Source: Marinobacter goseongensis
GTDB lineage: Bacteria > Pseudomonadota > Gammaproteobacteria > Pseudomonadales > Oleiphilaceae
Direction: 5' to 3'
DNA length: 64,000 bases
NCBI RefSeq assembly: GCF_023156235.1
Contig: NZ_JAKZAI010000011.1
Location: forward strand, 62,001-126,000
The position numbers and the translations under genes were made by a program. This document shows positions 17,660 through 27,232 of the stretch, in pieces. How positions within the stretch are numbered: position 1 is the stretch's first letter; each line of letters starts with the position of its first letter. Under the pieces are notes generated by a model that was not told where the DNA came from, did not search any database, and was given only the letters and a program-made list of their open reading frames with translations.

Positions 17660-19018
17660 ATGCGTAAGCATGTGGTCACAGGTGTAGCGTTAGCATGGTT
17701 GGGAATGTCCGGCACTGCGACGGCCGCCGTCACGCAGTCGGAAGCTCAGAGGTTGGGCAACGAACTCACTCCGGTCGGTGCCGAGAGAGCAGGAAATGCA
17801 TCCGGTAGTATCCCCGAGTGGACCGGAGGGCTGACAACGCCGCCTGCTGACTGGAAGTCGGGGCAGGTGGAAACCGACCCGTTCCCCGAAGACTCGCCGC
17901 TGTTCATCATCACTGCAGAGAACCTTGATCTTTATCGCGACAGGCTGACGGCCGGGCATATCAAGATGCTTGAGCAGTACGGCCCTGACTTCTTCATGCC
18001 GGTTTACGAGACACGTCGTACCGCGGCCTTTCCTGAGCATGTGTACGACAAGTTTCGGGAAAATGCAGTGTCCGCTGAGCTGCTGGATAACGGCAACGGT
18101 GTCCGCGACACCATCATGACCAGCCCGTTCCCGATTCCCGGAAGCGGTCTGGAGGTGATCTGGAACCACATTCTTCGTTATCGTGGCGAGGAGCTGTCGT
18201 TTCGCAGCGCATCTGCCACTCCGCAGGTAAATGGCTCCTACAACCCGGTGGTTAACGAGTACAATTATTTCTTCGCGTACAGCCGCCGTGGGGCTGATCT
18301 GGACGATATTGATAACAAGATCTTTTACCTGAAGACCGACACCATTGCGCCATCAAATCTGGCCGGTACCATTACCCTGGTCCACGAAACCCTCGATCAG
18401 ATCCGTTCCCCCCGGTTGGCCTGGCGTTACGATGCCGGCTCACGCCGTCTGCGTCGCTCGCCGAATCTGGCTTACGAAACCGACCTGCCGAATTCTTCTT
18501 CTCTGCGGTCGGTGGATCAGAAGGATATGTACAATGGCGCGCCGAACCAGTACGACTGGGTGCTCAAGGGCAAGCGCGAAGTGTTTGTGCCCTATAATGC
18601 GTACCGCCTGCACGAGAAAGAGGTTCGTCCTGATGATGTGATCCGCCCGGGTCACATCAACCAGGAGCTGGCCCGTTACGAACTGCATCGCGCGTGGGTT
18701 GTGGAGGCAAGGCTGCGTACAGGCATCAGCCACATCTACTCCCGCCGGGTCTTCTATGTCGATGAGGACAGCTGGCAGATTCTCGCGTCAGAGGCATACG
18801 ACGCAGAGGGTAACCTGTGGCGCGTATCGGAAGCCCATAACATCAGTTTCTACAGCGAACCGGTGTTCTGGACTACCATGGAAATGACATACGATCTGAA
18901 ATCGGGTCGTTATTACATCGACGGTCTTGATGACGGATTCTCGGCATACAATTTCGCGCCGGGTTTCCGTGGCAACCAGTTTACGGCCTCCGCAGCCCGC
19001 CGGGCGGCGCGTCGTTAA
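17660..19018 (+). CDS. DUF1329 secreted protein
   Basis: A 452-residue exported protein of the DUF1329 family. It has a signal peptide (MRKHVVTGVALAWLGMSGTATA) and then the family's typical mature start, with RLGNELTPVGAERAGN and GSIPEWTGGL. The ATG at 17660 was chosen for the strong GGGAGG site and the signal peptide; the frame continues upstream to 17534 without secretory character. DUF1329 proteins are periplasmic or outer-membrane associated, have a LolA/LolB-like fold, and often accompany RND-type lipid exporters or hydrocarbon genes. Here it stands alone. A PsrA-like palindrome upstream hints at fatty-acid control. The role is unknown. Confidence 0.88.
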   Translation: MRKHVVTGVALAWLGMSGTATAAVTQSEAQRLGNELTPVGAERAGNASGSIPEWTGGLTTPPADWKSGQVETDPFPEDSPLFIITAENLDLYRDRLTAGHIKMLEQYGPDFFMPVYETRRTAAFPEHVYDKFRENAVSAELLDNGNGVRDTIMTSPFPIPGSGLEVIWNHILRYRGEELSFRSASATPQVNGSYNPVVNEYNYFFAYSRRGADLDDIDNKIFYLKTDTIAPSNLAGTITLVHETLDQIRSPRLAWRYDAGSRRLRRSPNLAYETDLPNSSSLRSVDQKDMYNGAPNQYDWVLKGKREVFVPYNAYRLHEKEVRPDDVIRPGHINQELARYELHRAWVVEARLRTGISHIYSRRVFYVDEDSWQILASEAYDAEGNLWRVSEAHNISFYSEPVFWTTMEMTYDLKSGRYYIDGLDDGFSAYNFAPGFRGNQFTASAARRAARR

Positions 19019-19028
19019 CAGGCAAGAA

Positions 19029-19051
19029 GGGCAGGGGCGAGGCGCCTGCCC
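19029..19051 (+). terminator. Stem-loop after the DUF1329 gene
   Basis: GGGCAGG (19029-19035) pairs with CCTGCCC (19045-19051) around a nine-base loop that can extend the stem imperfectly. No T-run follows, so this is a weak terminator or an RNA-stability element. Confidence 0.3.
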
Positions 19052-19091
19052 GGCTCATCTGGCCCTACGTCAGGCGCAGGAGATACACCCC

Positions 19092-19421
19092 ATGGCTGAG
19101 ACTTCGACGCACATGCAAGCACTGGACCGGTTGATCGAGGGCCTGGAGCAATCGCTTGAGGATCAGGAATGGGATCGTCTCACCGAGCTGAACAGCCGCG
19201 TGCGCGTGACCGTTGAGCCGGTTATGGCACAACTGGAGGCCGGCGAGCTGGAAGCCGAGCCGGTCCGCGAACGTCTGGCCAGGCTGCAAACTTTTTGCGA
19301 CGCTGCCAGTGCGGGAGCCTCGGAAGCCCGTGATGAAGCCCGTCAGGCGCTGAAGGGCGTCAACCGTAACCGTACCGCAGCACGCGCGTATCAAAACGTT
19401 TCAACGAACCGCACCAAATAG
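19092..19421 (+). CDS. Small FliT-like helical protein upstream of fleQ
   Basis: A 109-residue, fully helical, acidic protein with the pattern MQALDRLIEGLEQSLEDQEW, similar to the opening helix of FliT-type flagellar export chaperones, and a C terminus with NRNRTAARAYQ. In Pseudomonas and relatives a fliD-fliS-fliT set lies just before fleQ. Only this gene is present here, since upstream is a DUF1329 gene. The ATG at 19092 has a CAGGAGAT site; the longer frame from 18927 overlaps DUF1329 and is unlikely. It may be a chaperone for the filament cap or an unrelated helical protein. Confidence 0.55.
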   Translation: MAETSTHMQALDRLIEGLEQSLEDQEWDRLTELNSRVRVTVEPVMAQLEAGELEAEPVRERLARLQTFCDAASAGASEARDEARQALKGVNRNRTAARAYQNVSTNRTK

Positions 19422-19431
19422 CGTCATAAAA

Positions 19432-19460
19432 TTGACTCTCACGCTTTTAAAGTCTTAAAT
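19432..19460 (+). promoter_or_regulatory. Possible sigma-70 promoter of fleQ
   Basis: TTGACT (19432-19437), 17 bases, TTAAAT (19455-19460), 31 bases before the fleQ start. No sigma-54 site is seen here, in line with fleQ being the class I gene of the cascade. Confidence 0.45.
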
Positions 19461-19491
19461 ATCGCTCAAATCCTCTCAGAGATGTAACGGG

Positions 19492-20946
19492 ATGCCGAAG
19501 AATAACAAAATGCTGGTGCTGAGCGAGGACGACACTCGCCGCCGCGACATGGTCACCATTCTGGAGTTCATCGGAGAAGAGCAGGTTATTGCCGGTGATG
19601 AAGCCAGAGCGCTGCTCGCCACGGGTGATGAGACCGCGTTGGCATCGGTATCGGTCGCGATGCTGGACGGCGAGGACGCGAGTGTCCAGCAAACCGTCTC
19701 CGAGGTTTGCAGCAAACTGCAGGGCGTGCCGGTGCTGATGGTGGGCGACCCTTCGCTGAAAGGCGTTGCCGATGATGTTCTGGCCCGTATCATCGCCCGC
19801 ATGACCTGGCCATTGAGTTACACCAAGTTCGTGGATTCACTCTACCGGGCGCAGATTTTCCGGGATCAGTTCATCCATTCCAAAGAGCGAGGCCAGCAAC
19901 GGGGTCTGCAGCTATTCCGCAGCCTTGTCGGCACCAGCCGTCGGGTACAGTCGGTTCGCCAACTGATGCAGCAGGTGGCTGACAAGGAAGTGAGTGTGTT
20001 GATCACCGGCGAATCGGGCACCGGCAAGGAGGTGGTGGCCAGAAACCTGCATTACCACTCCACCCGTCGGGACAAACCTTTCGTTCCGGTGAACTGTGGC
20101 GCCATCCCGGGGGAGCTGCTGGAAAGCGAGCTGTTCGGCCACGAAAAAGGCGCCTTCACCGGGGCCATTACCGCCCGGGTGGGTCGTTTCGAGATGGCAG
20201 AGGGCGGCACCCTGTTTCTCGACGAAATCGGGGACATGCCCCTAAACATGCAGGTCAAAATACTGCGGGTCCTGCAGGAGCGCACGTTCGAGCGAGTCGG
20301 CAGCAACCGGACCCTGTCCGCCGACGTGCGCATCATCGCGGCCACTCACAAACATCTGGAAGACATGATCGGCAGTGGTGATTTCCGCGAGGATCTCTAC
20401 TACCGCCTGAACGTGTTCCCCATCGAAATGCCGGCTTTGCGGGAGCGGGTGGAAGACATTCCCCTGCTGATCAACGAACTGATCTCCCGTATGGAAAAAG
20501 AGAAGCGCGGCTCCCTGCGAATGAATTCCGCTGCGATCATGAGTCTGTGCCGCCATGACTGGCCCGGAAACGTCCGTGAGCTGGCAAATCTGGTGGAGCG
20601 CCTGGCGATCATGCATCCCTATGGTGTGATCGGGGTTCAGGAGCTTCCGAAAAAATTCCGCTACGTGGATGATTACGACGAAAACCGTCCGGTCGAAGAT
20701 TCCGGCATGCCATCCGGCGTGCCCGGTCTTGTCGGGTTGGATGCACCGGCGTTGTTGCCGGTGAACGGTCTGGATCTCAAGGATTATCTGTCCAACCTCG
20801 AAAAGCAGTTGATTCAACAGGCCCTTGATGAGGCCGGTGGCGTCGTTGCCCGTGCCGCCGAGAAATTGCGGATCCGCCGCACCACGCTGGTGGAGAAGGT
20901 GCGCAAGTATGGGCTTCGGGAGGAAGAGGAGTCCGAAGACTCCTGA
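19492..20946 (+). CDS. fleQ: Flagellar master regulator FleQ (FlrA)
   Basis: A 484-residue sigma-54 activator. An atypical receiver-like N-terminal domain (1-125) lacks a clear phosphoacceptor. The AAA+ domain has Walker A GESGTGKE (173-180), the sigma-54 contact loop GAFTGA (220-225) and Walker [10 protein letters not shown] (241-249). A Fis-type helix-turn-helix ends the protein (about 430-475, [20 protein letters not shown]). Residues known in P. aeruginosa FleQ to bind cyclic di-GMP are conserved: LFRS (141-144) and Arg184-Asn185 after Walker A. It should activate the class II sigma-54 promoters found downstream (fleSR, fliE, flhA and others), with FleN as anti-activator. Confidence 0.96.
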   Translation: MPKNNKMLVLSEDDTRRRDMVTILEFIGEEQVIAGDEARALLATGDETALASVSVAMLDGEDASVQQTVSEVCSKLQGVPVLMVGDPSLKGVADDVLARIIARMTWPLSYTKFVDSLYRAQIFRDQFIHSKERGQQRGLQLFRSLVGTSRRVQSVRQLMQQVADKEVSVLITGESGTGKEVVARNLHYHSTRRDKPFVPVNCGAIPGELLESELFGHEKGAFTGAITARVGRFEMAEGGTLFLDEIGDMPLNMQVKILRVLQERTFERVGSNRTLSADVRIIAATHKHLEDMIGSGDFREDLYYRLNVFPIEMPALRERVEDIPLLINELISRMEKEKRGSLRMNSAAIMSLCRHDWPGNVRELANLVERLAIMHPYGVIGVQELPKKFRYVDDYDENRPVEDSGMPSGVPGLVGLDAPALLPVNGLDLKDYLSNLEKQLIQQALDEAGGVVARAAEKLRIRRTTLVEKVRKYGLREEEESEDS

Positions 20947-21089
20947 CCCTGTTCCCGTAACATAACGACCCATCGCCTACGTCAAACCTTCGTAACCACC
21001 TCCGCTTCCGACCGGGGAAACCGACATAAAACCGTCGTTTCCCCAGCGCCATGTTTTCCTGACCTCTGAAAAATATAGAAAAACCCGAG

Positions 21090-21106
21090 TTGGCATGATG
21101 CTGGCT
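21090..21106 (+). promoter_or_regulatory. Sigma-54 promoter of fleSR
   Basis: TTGGCATGATGCTGGCT: GG and GC are ten bases apart, as required for -24/-12 recognition. It lies 67 bases before the fleS start and fits FleQ control of the two-component pair. Confidence 0.75.
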
Positions 21107-21173
21107 TAAGTCCCTGCAAACAAACCATCCGAAGAGTTTGACCCGTTGGTCGGGTGAGTCAGGGGACGCGTTT

Positions 21174-22403
21174 ATGAGTCAGCTACATTTTGTTGTGCAG
21201 TCATCCGCCAAGCAGGCCCAGGCCAATGCGGCGGCGGATGTGAACGACAAGGTTACCGCTCTGTTTCCACAGCAGGACGACGAAGCCGTGGATACGGCAC
21301 TGGAGCTCTTCAACCAGATGTCGCGGCAGATCACCGACTCCTACCGCACCCTTGAATCCCGCGTGAATCAGCTTTCCGGTGAACTGACGGCAGAATCGCT
21401 GCAGCGCCAGCAGGAGCTGGAAGAAAAAGAGCAGCTGGCGGACCGACTCTCAACACTGCTGAACGCGCTGCCGGCCGGCGTTGTCGTACTGGACAAACAG
21501 GGCGTGGTGACTCAGACCAACCCCGCCGCGATCGGTCTGCTCGGCGAGCCCCTCGACAACGAGCGCTGGGTGGACGTCATTCGTCGCTGTTTCGCGCCAC
21601 GTCGGGACGACGGTCACGAGGTGTCCCTGAAAGACGGGCGCCGGGTCAGCATTGAAATCCGCACCATGGAAAACCAGCCGGGCCAGTTGATCCTGCTCAC
21701 CGATTTGACAGAAACCCGTCACCTTCAGGCGCAGCTGGCCCATGCCCAGCGTCTGTCCGCCATGGGCAAGATGGTGGCATCACTGGCCCATCAGATTCGC
21801 ACACCGTTGTCTGCGGCGATTCTCTACGGTGGCCACCTCAGCCAGGACGATCTGGATGAAGAAATGCGCCAGCGCTGCGTATCACGGCTGATGTCACGGC
21901 TGACCCATCTTGAGCAGCAGGTGCGAGACATGCTGATTTTCGCCCGCGGGGAAACCCGCCTGGCGGAGGAGCTTTCCGCGGAGACCCTGGCCAGCGCCGT
22001 GGGTTCCGCTCTGGACGGCCTCAAACTGGCGCCGGAGGTTGAGGTCCGGCTGGACAGCCATGTCAGTGACAGTCGGCTGATGTGCAATCGGGACGCCCTC
22101 GTGGGCGCCTGTACCAATCTGGTGAACAACAGCCTTGAAGCCGGCGCCACCCGGGTGGTGGTCCAGCTATTCCCCGCCGGCAACGAGTTGGTGATCCGTG
22201 TCGTGGACAACGGCCCGGGGTTCGACGCAGCGCAGTCCGGTCAGCTGATGGAAGCGTTTTACACCACCAAGTCTCACGGTACCGGGCTGGGGCTCGCCGT
22301 GGTGCAGGCTGTGGTGAAAGCCCATCAGGGGCGGTTTGCCATTGAATCTTCGCAGCAGGGGGGGGCAGTGGCGACACTGACCCTGCCGCTGGTTGGAAAA
22401 TAA
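21174..22403 (+). CDS. fleS: Flagellar sensor kinase FleS (FlrB)
   Basis: A 409-residue soluble histidine kinase without membrane segments. It has an N-terminal coiled region (about 40-90), a PAS-like domain (92-180, LSTLLNALPAGVVVLDKQG), a phosphoacceptor helix with His206 in SLAHQIRTPL, and an ATPase domain with NLVNNSLEAGA, DNGPGFD and GTGLGLAVV. It phosphorylates FleR to switch on the basal body, hook and motor genes. I start at ATG 21174 (MSQLHF), which follows AGGGGACG, rather than the upstream ATG. fleR follows 22 bases later. Confidence 0.94.
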   Translation: MSQLHFVVQSSAKQAQANAAADVNDKVTALFPQQDDEAVDTALELFNQMSRQITDSYRTLESRVNQLSGELTAESLQRQQELEEKEQLADRLSTLLNALPAGVVVLDKQGVVTQTNPAAIGLLGEPLDNERWVDVIRRCFAPRRDDGHEVSLKDGRRVSIEIRTMENQPGQLILLTDLTETRHLQAQLAHAQRLSAMGKMVASLAHQIRTPLSAAILYGGHLSQDDLDEEMRQRCVSRLMSRLTHLEQQVRDMLIFARGETRLAEELSAETLASAVGSALDGLKLAPEVEVRLDSHVSDSRLMCNRDALVGACTNLVNNSLEAGATRVVVQLFPAGNELVIRVVDNGPGFDAAQSGQLMEAFYTTKSHGTGLGLAVVQAVVKAHQGRFAIESSQQGGAVATLTLPLVGK

Positions 22404-22425
22404 TGAACAGTCATTGGAGGCAACC

Positions 22426-23886
22426 ATGGCCAAAGCCCGGATTCTGATAGTTGAGGATGATCATGATCTGCGCGAAGCGCTGGTGACAACGCTGGAACTG
22501 GCAAAGTTCCGGGTGTGTGAAGCGGCGAACGCGCAGCAGGCCCTGGCCCGCCTGGCGGAGTCTTCCGTGGATATGGTGGTCAGCGATGTCAATATGCCGG
22601 GCCTGTCGGGTCACGAGCTGCTGGCGGAAGTTCAGCGCCTGTACCCTGGGCTACCAATGATGCTGATTACCGCTTATGGCCAGATCAGCCACGCGGTGTC
22701 TGCCATGCAATCCGGTGCCATTGATTATCTGGTCAAGCCGTTCGAGCCCCAGGTTTTGGTGGAGGCGGTCACCAAAGTGGTGGGCGGTGTCCGCACAAAA
22801 CTGAGCGATGAGCCGGTGGCGGAAGACCCCATCAGCAAACGTATGTTCCAGCTGGCCGCGAAAGTGGCGGGGAGTGATTCCACTGTGATGATCTCGGGGG
22901 AAAGTGGCACCGGGAAGGAAGTGCTCGCCCGCTACATTCATCAGCAGTCGCCACGGGCCGACCAACCTTTTGTGGCCATCAACTGCGCCGCGATTCCCGA
23001 AAACATGCTGGAAGCGATTCTCTTCGGTCATGAAAAAGGCGCCTTCACCGGTGCGGTGGCGTCATCGCCGGGCAAGTTCGAGCAGGCCAATGGCGGGACC
23101 ATTTTGCTGGATGAAATCTCCGAGATGGACCTGGGTCTGCAGTCGAAGTTGCTGCGGGTGTTGCAGGAACGTGAGGTGGAGCGCGTCGGTGGGCGCAAAA
23201 CCATTTCCCTGGATGTGCGCGTGGTGGCCACCACCAACCGGGATCTCGGGGATTATGTCCGCGAAGGCAAGTTCCGCGAGGATCTCTACTATCGGCTGAC
23301 GGTGTTTCCCATGCACTGGCAGCCATTGCGGGAGCGGGTGCTGGACATCATGCCGTTGGCCAGCTATTTGCTGAAAAAGCACTGTCGCAAGATGAAGCTG
23401 ACCGGCATCAGCTTTGCGCCAGACGCTCGCACCGCGTTGATGAGTCACGGCTGGCCGGGCAACGTGCGCGAATTGGATAACGCCATTCAGCGGGCATTGG
23501 TGCTGCACCAGGGCAACGTGATACATGACGCCGACCTGTGCCTCGAGCTCGGGATTACCGGGCGGGTGGATCGCGGCCCTGCCTCGTTCCCGGCCGCGCC
23601 GGTGCCTGATCGCAACGCGCTTTCCGAGATGCCGGAGTCCCGGGCGGGCATGCCGGAGCCGGATGCCACCGGGCAATCCCCGCTCGTCGCCGACAGTGCC
23701 GCGTCACTGGGGGATGATCTTAGGCAACAGGAGTTCCGTATTATTATCAGTACGCTCAGGAAGGAGCGCGGCCGCCGTAACCGGGCAGCCGAGCAACTCG
23801 GTATCAGTCCCCGGACCCTTCGTTACAAGCTTGCCCAGATGCGGGATGCCGGTATTGACCTGGATTCCGAACTGGCCATGGCTTGA
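22426..23886 (+). CDS. fleR: Flagellar sigma-54 response regulator FleR (FlrC)
   Basis: A 486-residue NtrC-type regulator. The receiver domain (1-120) has acidic residues Glu10-Asp11-Asp12 and phosphoacceptor Asp54. The AAA+ domain has Walker A GESGTGKE (158-165) and GAFTGA (205-210). The C-terminal Fis helix-turn-helix ends RRNRAAEQLGISPRTLRYKL. A Pro/Ala-rich linker joins the last two domains. The ATG at 22426 follows TTGGAGGCAAC. Phosphorylated by FleS, it activates class III flagellar promoters. A strong intrinsic terminator closes the fleSR unit 36 bases after the stop. Confidence 0.95.
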   Translation: MAKARILIVEDDHDLREALVTTLELAKFRVCEAANAQQALARLAESSVDMVVSDVNMPGLSGHELLAEVQRLYPGLPMMLITAYGQISHAVSAMQSGAIDYLVKPFEPQVLVEAVTKVVGGVRTKLSDEPVAEDPISKRMFQLAAKVAGSDSTVMISGESGTGKEVLARYIHQQSPRADQPFVAINCAAIPENMLEAILFGHEKGAFTGAVASSPGKFEQANGGTILLDEISEMDLGLQSKLLRVLQEREVERVGGRKTISLDVRVVATTNRDLGDYVREGKFREDLYYRLTVFPMHWQPLRERVLDIMPLASYLLKKHCRKMKLTGISFAPDARTALMSHGWPGNVRELDNAIQRALVLHQGNVIHDADLCLELGITGRVDRGPASFPAAPVPDRNALSEMPESRAGMPEPDATGQSPLVADSAASLGDDLRQQEFRIIISTLRKERGRRNRAAEQLGISPRTLRYKLAQMRDAGIDLDSELAMA

Positions 23887-23922
23887 CCCCACTGCTTCAC
23901 ACAGAATGCAAAGGCACGATTC

Positions 23923-23948
23923 AGGGCACCCCAAGGTGCCCTTTTTTT
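23923..23948 (+). terminator. Rho-independent terminator after fleR
   Basis: AGGGCACC and GGTGCCCT pair in a perfect 8-bp stem with a CCAA loop, followed by a run of Ts. It separates fleSR from the fliE operon. Confidence 0.92.
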
Positions 23949-24027
23949 CTGTCAAATCCCCGTCACCAGCGGACCCCTCCCTTCCTGAATCCCTCGTAAT
24001 GCAATGAAAGAAAAGACTATTCCCTCG

Positions 24028-24045
24028 TTGGCCTGGTGTTTGCTT
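24028..24045 (+). promoter_or_regulatory. Sigma-54 promoter of fliE
   Basis: TTGGCCTGGTGTTTGCTT is a near-consensus -24/-12 element (GG-N10-GC, TTGC at -12), 66 bases before the fliE start. It would drive fliEFGHIJ. Confidence 0.88.
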
Positions 24046-24111
24046 TATAGCCACTAACAGAATCAGAGTTCAATGGATGGTTGTCAGTCAGACCACTCCG
24101 GGGAGTCAGTT

Positions 24112-24480
24112 ATGGTCGAGCGTGCAGATATCAACAGTGTTTTGTCGGAAATCCGCAACATGCGTTCGCAGATGATGCAGAATCAGCGTGTTGAGCAGGA
24201 TAACAACATCCGTGGTCGGATCGACGGCCCCCAGCGAGTCGACAAGAGCCCCGAAACCCCGAGCTTTGGGGATATGCTCAGCCGCGCAGTGGGCAATGTG
24301 AACGAACTTCAGCAGACCTCTGGCGATCTGAGAACGGCCTACGACATGGGCGATCCCAATGTCGATATCACTCGGGTGATGATCGCCGCGCAAAAGGCGT
24401 CAGTCTCCTTCGAAGCCCTGACCCAGGTTCGTAACCGGGTGGTTCAGGCCTACGAAGACATCATGAACATGCCGGTGTAA
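24112..24480 (+). CDS. fliE: Flagellar basal-body protein FliE
   Basis: A 122-residue FliE, the small rod-junction protein that links the MS ring to the proximal rod. The family core is clear in the C-terminal half: [17 protein letters not shown] (about 45-61) and [34 protein letters not shown] at the end. Start ATG 24112 has GGGGAG upstream; an upstream ATG at 24073 would overlap the promoter leader and adds nothing family-like. First gene of fliEFGHIJ, downstream of a strong sigma-54 promoter. Confidence 0.95.
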   Translation: MVERADINSVLSEIRNMRSQMMQNQRVEQDNNIRGRIDGPQRVDKSPETPSFGDMLSRAVGNVNELQQTSGDLRTAYDMGDPNVDITRVMIAAQKASVSFEALTQVRNRVVQAYEDIMNMPV

Positions 24481-24495
24481 TAGCGGAGTAACCCC

Positions 24496-26187
24496 ATGGC
24501 CAGCGTACCTGCAGAAACCGCCAAAATGCCGGCAACCGCCGATAACGACAACACGGAAAGCCGCAGCGATCTGCTGTTCGGTTTCAATCGGCTTAATCTG
24601 CTGCGCCAGGTTGGTCTGATGGTGGGCCTGGCGGCCAGCGTTGCACTGGGTGTGGCGGTCGTGCTCTGGGCGCAGGAACCGAACTATCAGCCCGTGGTGG
24701 GGGACATGTCCGGTTACAACCCGCAAGACATTACCTCGATCCTCGATCAGAACGGTATCACCTACCGCATGGACCCTCGCTCCGGGGCCCTGCTCGTCCC
24801 ATCAGATGAAGTCTACAACGCCCGTCTGAAACTGGCTGCTGAGGGCGTCACCGATGAGAAGACCATGGGCTACGAGCTGCTGGACCAGGATCGCGGGCTG
24901 GGCACGTCCCAATTCATGGAAACGATCAGTTTCCGCCGTGGTCTCGAGGGCGAACTGGCGCGAACCATTGCGGCTATGCGTGGTGTCAGATCGGCGCGCG
25001 TTCACCTGGCCATTCCGGAGCGTTCGGTGTTTGTCCGCGATGCCCGCACACCCACCGCATCTGTGTTTCTTGATGTTTTCGCCGGGCGCAAGCCTGAGAA
25101 AGAACACATTGCCGCCATCGTGAATCTGGTGGCCGGCAGCATTCCCGGCATGAGTAAAGACAACGTGACGGTAGTGGACCAGAATGGCAGCCTGCTGACC
25201 GGCCGCGAGGGCAACAGTAACAGCCAGCAGATCAAAGATCAGTACGACTATACCAGCCGCGTTGAAGAGCGCCTGACCGGACGAGTCGCGTCGCTGGTCG
25301 GTCCGATTGTCGGTGACGGTCGCTATCGTGCGGAAGTGACAGCCGATCTGGACTTCTCGTCGGTTGAACAGGCGGAAGAGCTGTTCAACCCAGAACAACA
25401 GGCTATCCGCAGTGAGCGTGAAATGAGCGAAGAGCACACCGGGGGCGGGGTAGGGGGCATTCCTGGCGCTTTGGCGAATCAGCCGCCGGCTGCGGCTCAG
25501 GTGCCGGAAAACGTCGAAGGCGAGGATGGCCAGCCAGCGCCACAACCGGTCAATGTGCGCCGTGAATCCACCCGTAATTACGAAATGGATCGCACGGTCA
25601 GTTACATCCGCCAGGAGCTGGGCCGGGTGAAACGCCTGACCGTGGCACTGGCGGTCGATGACATGAAGGTGGTTGACCCGCAAACCGGCGCAGTCAGCTA
25701 TGAGCCCTGGCCCGAGCAGGAGCTGCAGCGCCTCAATATGCTGGTGCGGGATGCCGTGGGCTATTCTGCCGCCCGGGGCGACAGCGTGACAGTGATGAAC
25801 ACGGCTTTTGCTGCCCAGGAGCAGATTGAATTCGAGAGTCCGGGTTTCTGGACGCAGCCCTGGTTCTGGGACCTGATGAAGCAGGTGCTGGCGGGGCTGG
25901 TCATTCTGGTGCTGGTGCTGGGCCTGCTGCGCCCGACGCTCAAGAGCCTGTCCGGTGGTGGCCGTAACGAGCGTCGCGACAGCCGTGACGAGGAAAACTA
26001 TGGAGGCCTGAACCAGATCGAAGGCGGCGACGCACTGCGCCAGGCCATGTCCTCCCAGGACGAACTGCTGTTGCCGGGGGCAACGGACAGCTATGATAGA
26101 CAGTTGAATGCTCTGAAAGGCCTGATTGCCGAGGACCCGGCCCGGGTGGCTCAGGTCATGCGCCAGTGGGTGAATGTCGATGACTGA
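24496..26187 (+). CDS. fliF: Flagellar MS-ring protein FliF
   Basis: A 563-residue MS-ring protein. An N-terminal membrane helix lies at about residues 37-58, ring-building motifs follow in the periplasmic part (YQPVVGDMSGYNPQDI, then EGELARTIAAMRGVRSARVHL), a low-complexity Pro/Gly-rich segment is near 315-350, the second membrane helix is about 463-482, and a cytosolic tail with LNALKGLIAEDPARVAQVMRQW binds FliG. Length is normal. The 3' end overlaps the fliG start, so translation is coupled. It forms the base of the rotor and houses the export gate. Confidence 0.97.
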   Translation: MASVPAETAKMPATADNDNTESRSDLLFGFNRLNLLRQVGLMVGLAASVALGVAVVLWAQEPNYQPVVGDMSGYNPQDITSILDQNGITYRMDPRSGALLVPSDEVYNARLKLAAEGVTDEKTMGYELLDQDRGLGTSQFMETISFRRGLEGELARTIAAMRGVRSARVHLAIPERSVFVRDARTPTASVFLDVFAGRKPEKEHIAAIVNLVAGSIPGMSKDNVTVVDQNGSLLTGREGNSNSQQIKDQYDYTSRVEERLTGRVASLVGPIVGDGRYRAEVTADLDFSSVEQAEELFNPEQQAIRSEREMSEEHTGGGVGGIPGALANQPPAAAQVPENVEGEDGQPAPQPVNVRRESTRNYEMDRTVSYIRQELGRVKRLTVALAVDDMKVVDPQTGAVSYEPWPEQELQRLNMLVRDAVGYSAARGDSVTVMNTAFAAQEQIEFESPGFWTQPWFWDLMKQVLAGLVILVLVLGLLRPTLKSLSGGGRNERRDSRDEENYGGLNQIEGGDALRQAMSSQDELLLPGATDSYDRQLNALKGLIAEDPARVAQVMRQWVNVDD

Positions 26188-27232
26188 AGAAACCAATCGT
26201 CCGGCGGAGGTTGCCCAGACGGCACCGCAAAAACCGCAACGCAAGATTCCCCGGGTGGAGCAGGCAGCCATACTGCTGATGTCGCTGGGTGAAACCGATG
26301 CGGCGGAAGTGCTCAAGCACATGGGTCCCAAAGAGGTGCAGCGCGTCGGCGTGGCCATGGCCCAGATGCGTGACGTCAGCAAAGACGACGTCAACTTCGT
26401 GCTCAACCAGTTTGTGGAAGCCGTCGGTGGCCAGACCGGCCTCGGCGTCGGCAACGACGACTACATACGCAGCATGCTGACCCAGGCGCTGGGCGACGAC
26501 AAGGCGTCCAGCCTCATCGACCGTATTCTGATTGGCGGCAACACCACCGGTCTCGATACTCTGAAATGGATGGAGCCCCGCGCGGTCGGCGATATCATTC
26601 GGTACGAACACCCGCAGATTCAGGCCATTGTCATCTCCTATCTGGATCCGGATCAGGCGGCGGAGATCCTCGCCACTCTGGATGACAAGGTGCGTCTGGA
26701 TGTCATGATGCGTGTGGCGTCTCTGGAGAGTATCCAGCCCCAAGCGCTGCAGGAACTCAACAACATCCTCGAGAAGCAGTTCTCCGGCGGCTCGGCCGCC
26801 CAGACCAGCCGGATTGGTGGTGTCAAACGAGCAGCGGATATCATGAACTTCATGGATCGCAGTGTTGAAGGCGGGCTGATGGACTCCATCAAGGACATGG
26901 ATCCGGATCTGGCGTCCACCATCGAGGATCTGATGTTCGTCTTCGATAACCTGAGGGATATCGACGATCGGGGTATCCAGGCGCTGCTGCGCGAAGTGTC
27001 TTCGGAAGTGCTGGTTGTCGCGTTGAAAGGCGCCGACGAAGGTGTACAGGACAAGATCTTCAAGAACATGTCGAAACGGGCGGCCGAACTGCTGCAGGAC
27101 GACCTGGAAGCCAAGGGGCCGGTCCGGGTCAGTGAAGTGGAGTCTGCCCAGAAAGACATTATTACCATTGCCCGCCGTATGGCCGAAGCCGGTGAAATCA
27201 CCCTCGGTGGCGCTGGCGAAGAAATGATGTGA
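26180..27232 (+). CDS. fliG: Flagellar motor switch protein FliG
   Basis: About 350 residues. N-terminal FliF-binding domain, middle domain with the EHPQ motif (RYEHPQIQAIVISYL), and C-terminal torque-generating domain with charged helices (MFVFDNLRDIDDRGIQALLREV). It is the rotor part that meets the stator and, through FliM, sets direction. Two start codons compete: ATG 26174 and ATG 26180, both inside the end of fliF; I list the second, which overlaps the fliF stop by eight bases. fliH follows at the TGATG junction. Confidence 0.96.
   Translation: MTEETNRPAEVAQTAPQKPQRKIPRVEQAAILLMSLGETDAAEVLKHMGPKEVQRVGVAMAQMRDVSKDDVNFVLNQFVEAVGGQTGLGVGNDDYIRSMLTQALGDDKASSLIDRILIGGNTTGLDTLKWMEPRAVGDIIRYEHPQIQAIVISYLDPDQAAEILATLDDKVRLDVMMRVASLESIQPQALQELNNILEKQFSGGSAAQTSRIGGVKRAADIMNFMDRSVEGGLMDSIKDMDPDLASTIEDLMFVFDNLRDIDDRGIQALLREVSSEVLVVALKGADEGVQDKIFKNMSKRAAELLQDDLEAKGPVRVSEVESAQKDIITIARRMAEAGEITLGGAGEEMM

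Noticed and set aside
24802..26454. 550-codon minus-strand frame across fliF
   Set aside because: Shadow of fliF and fliG; no ribosome site, and the composition is that of reverse-frame translation.
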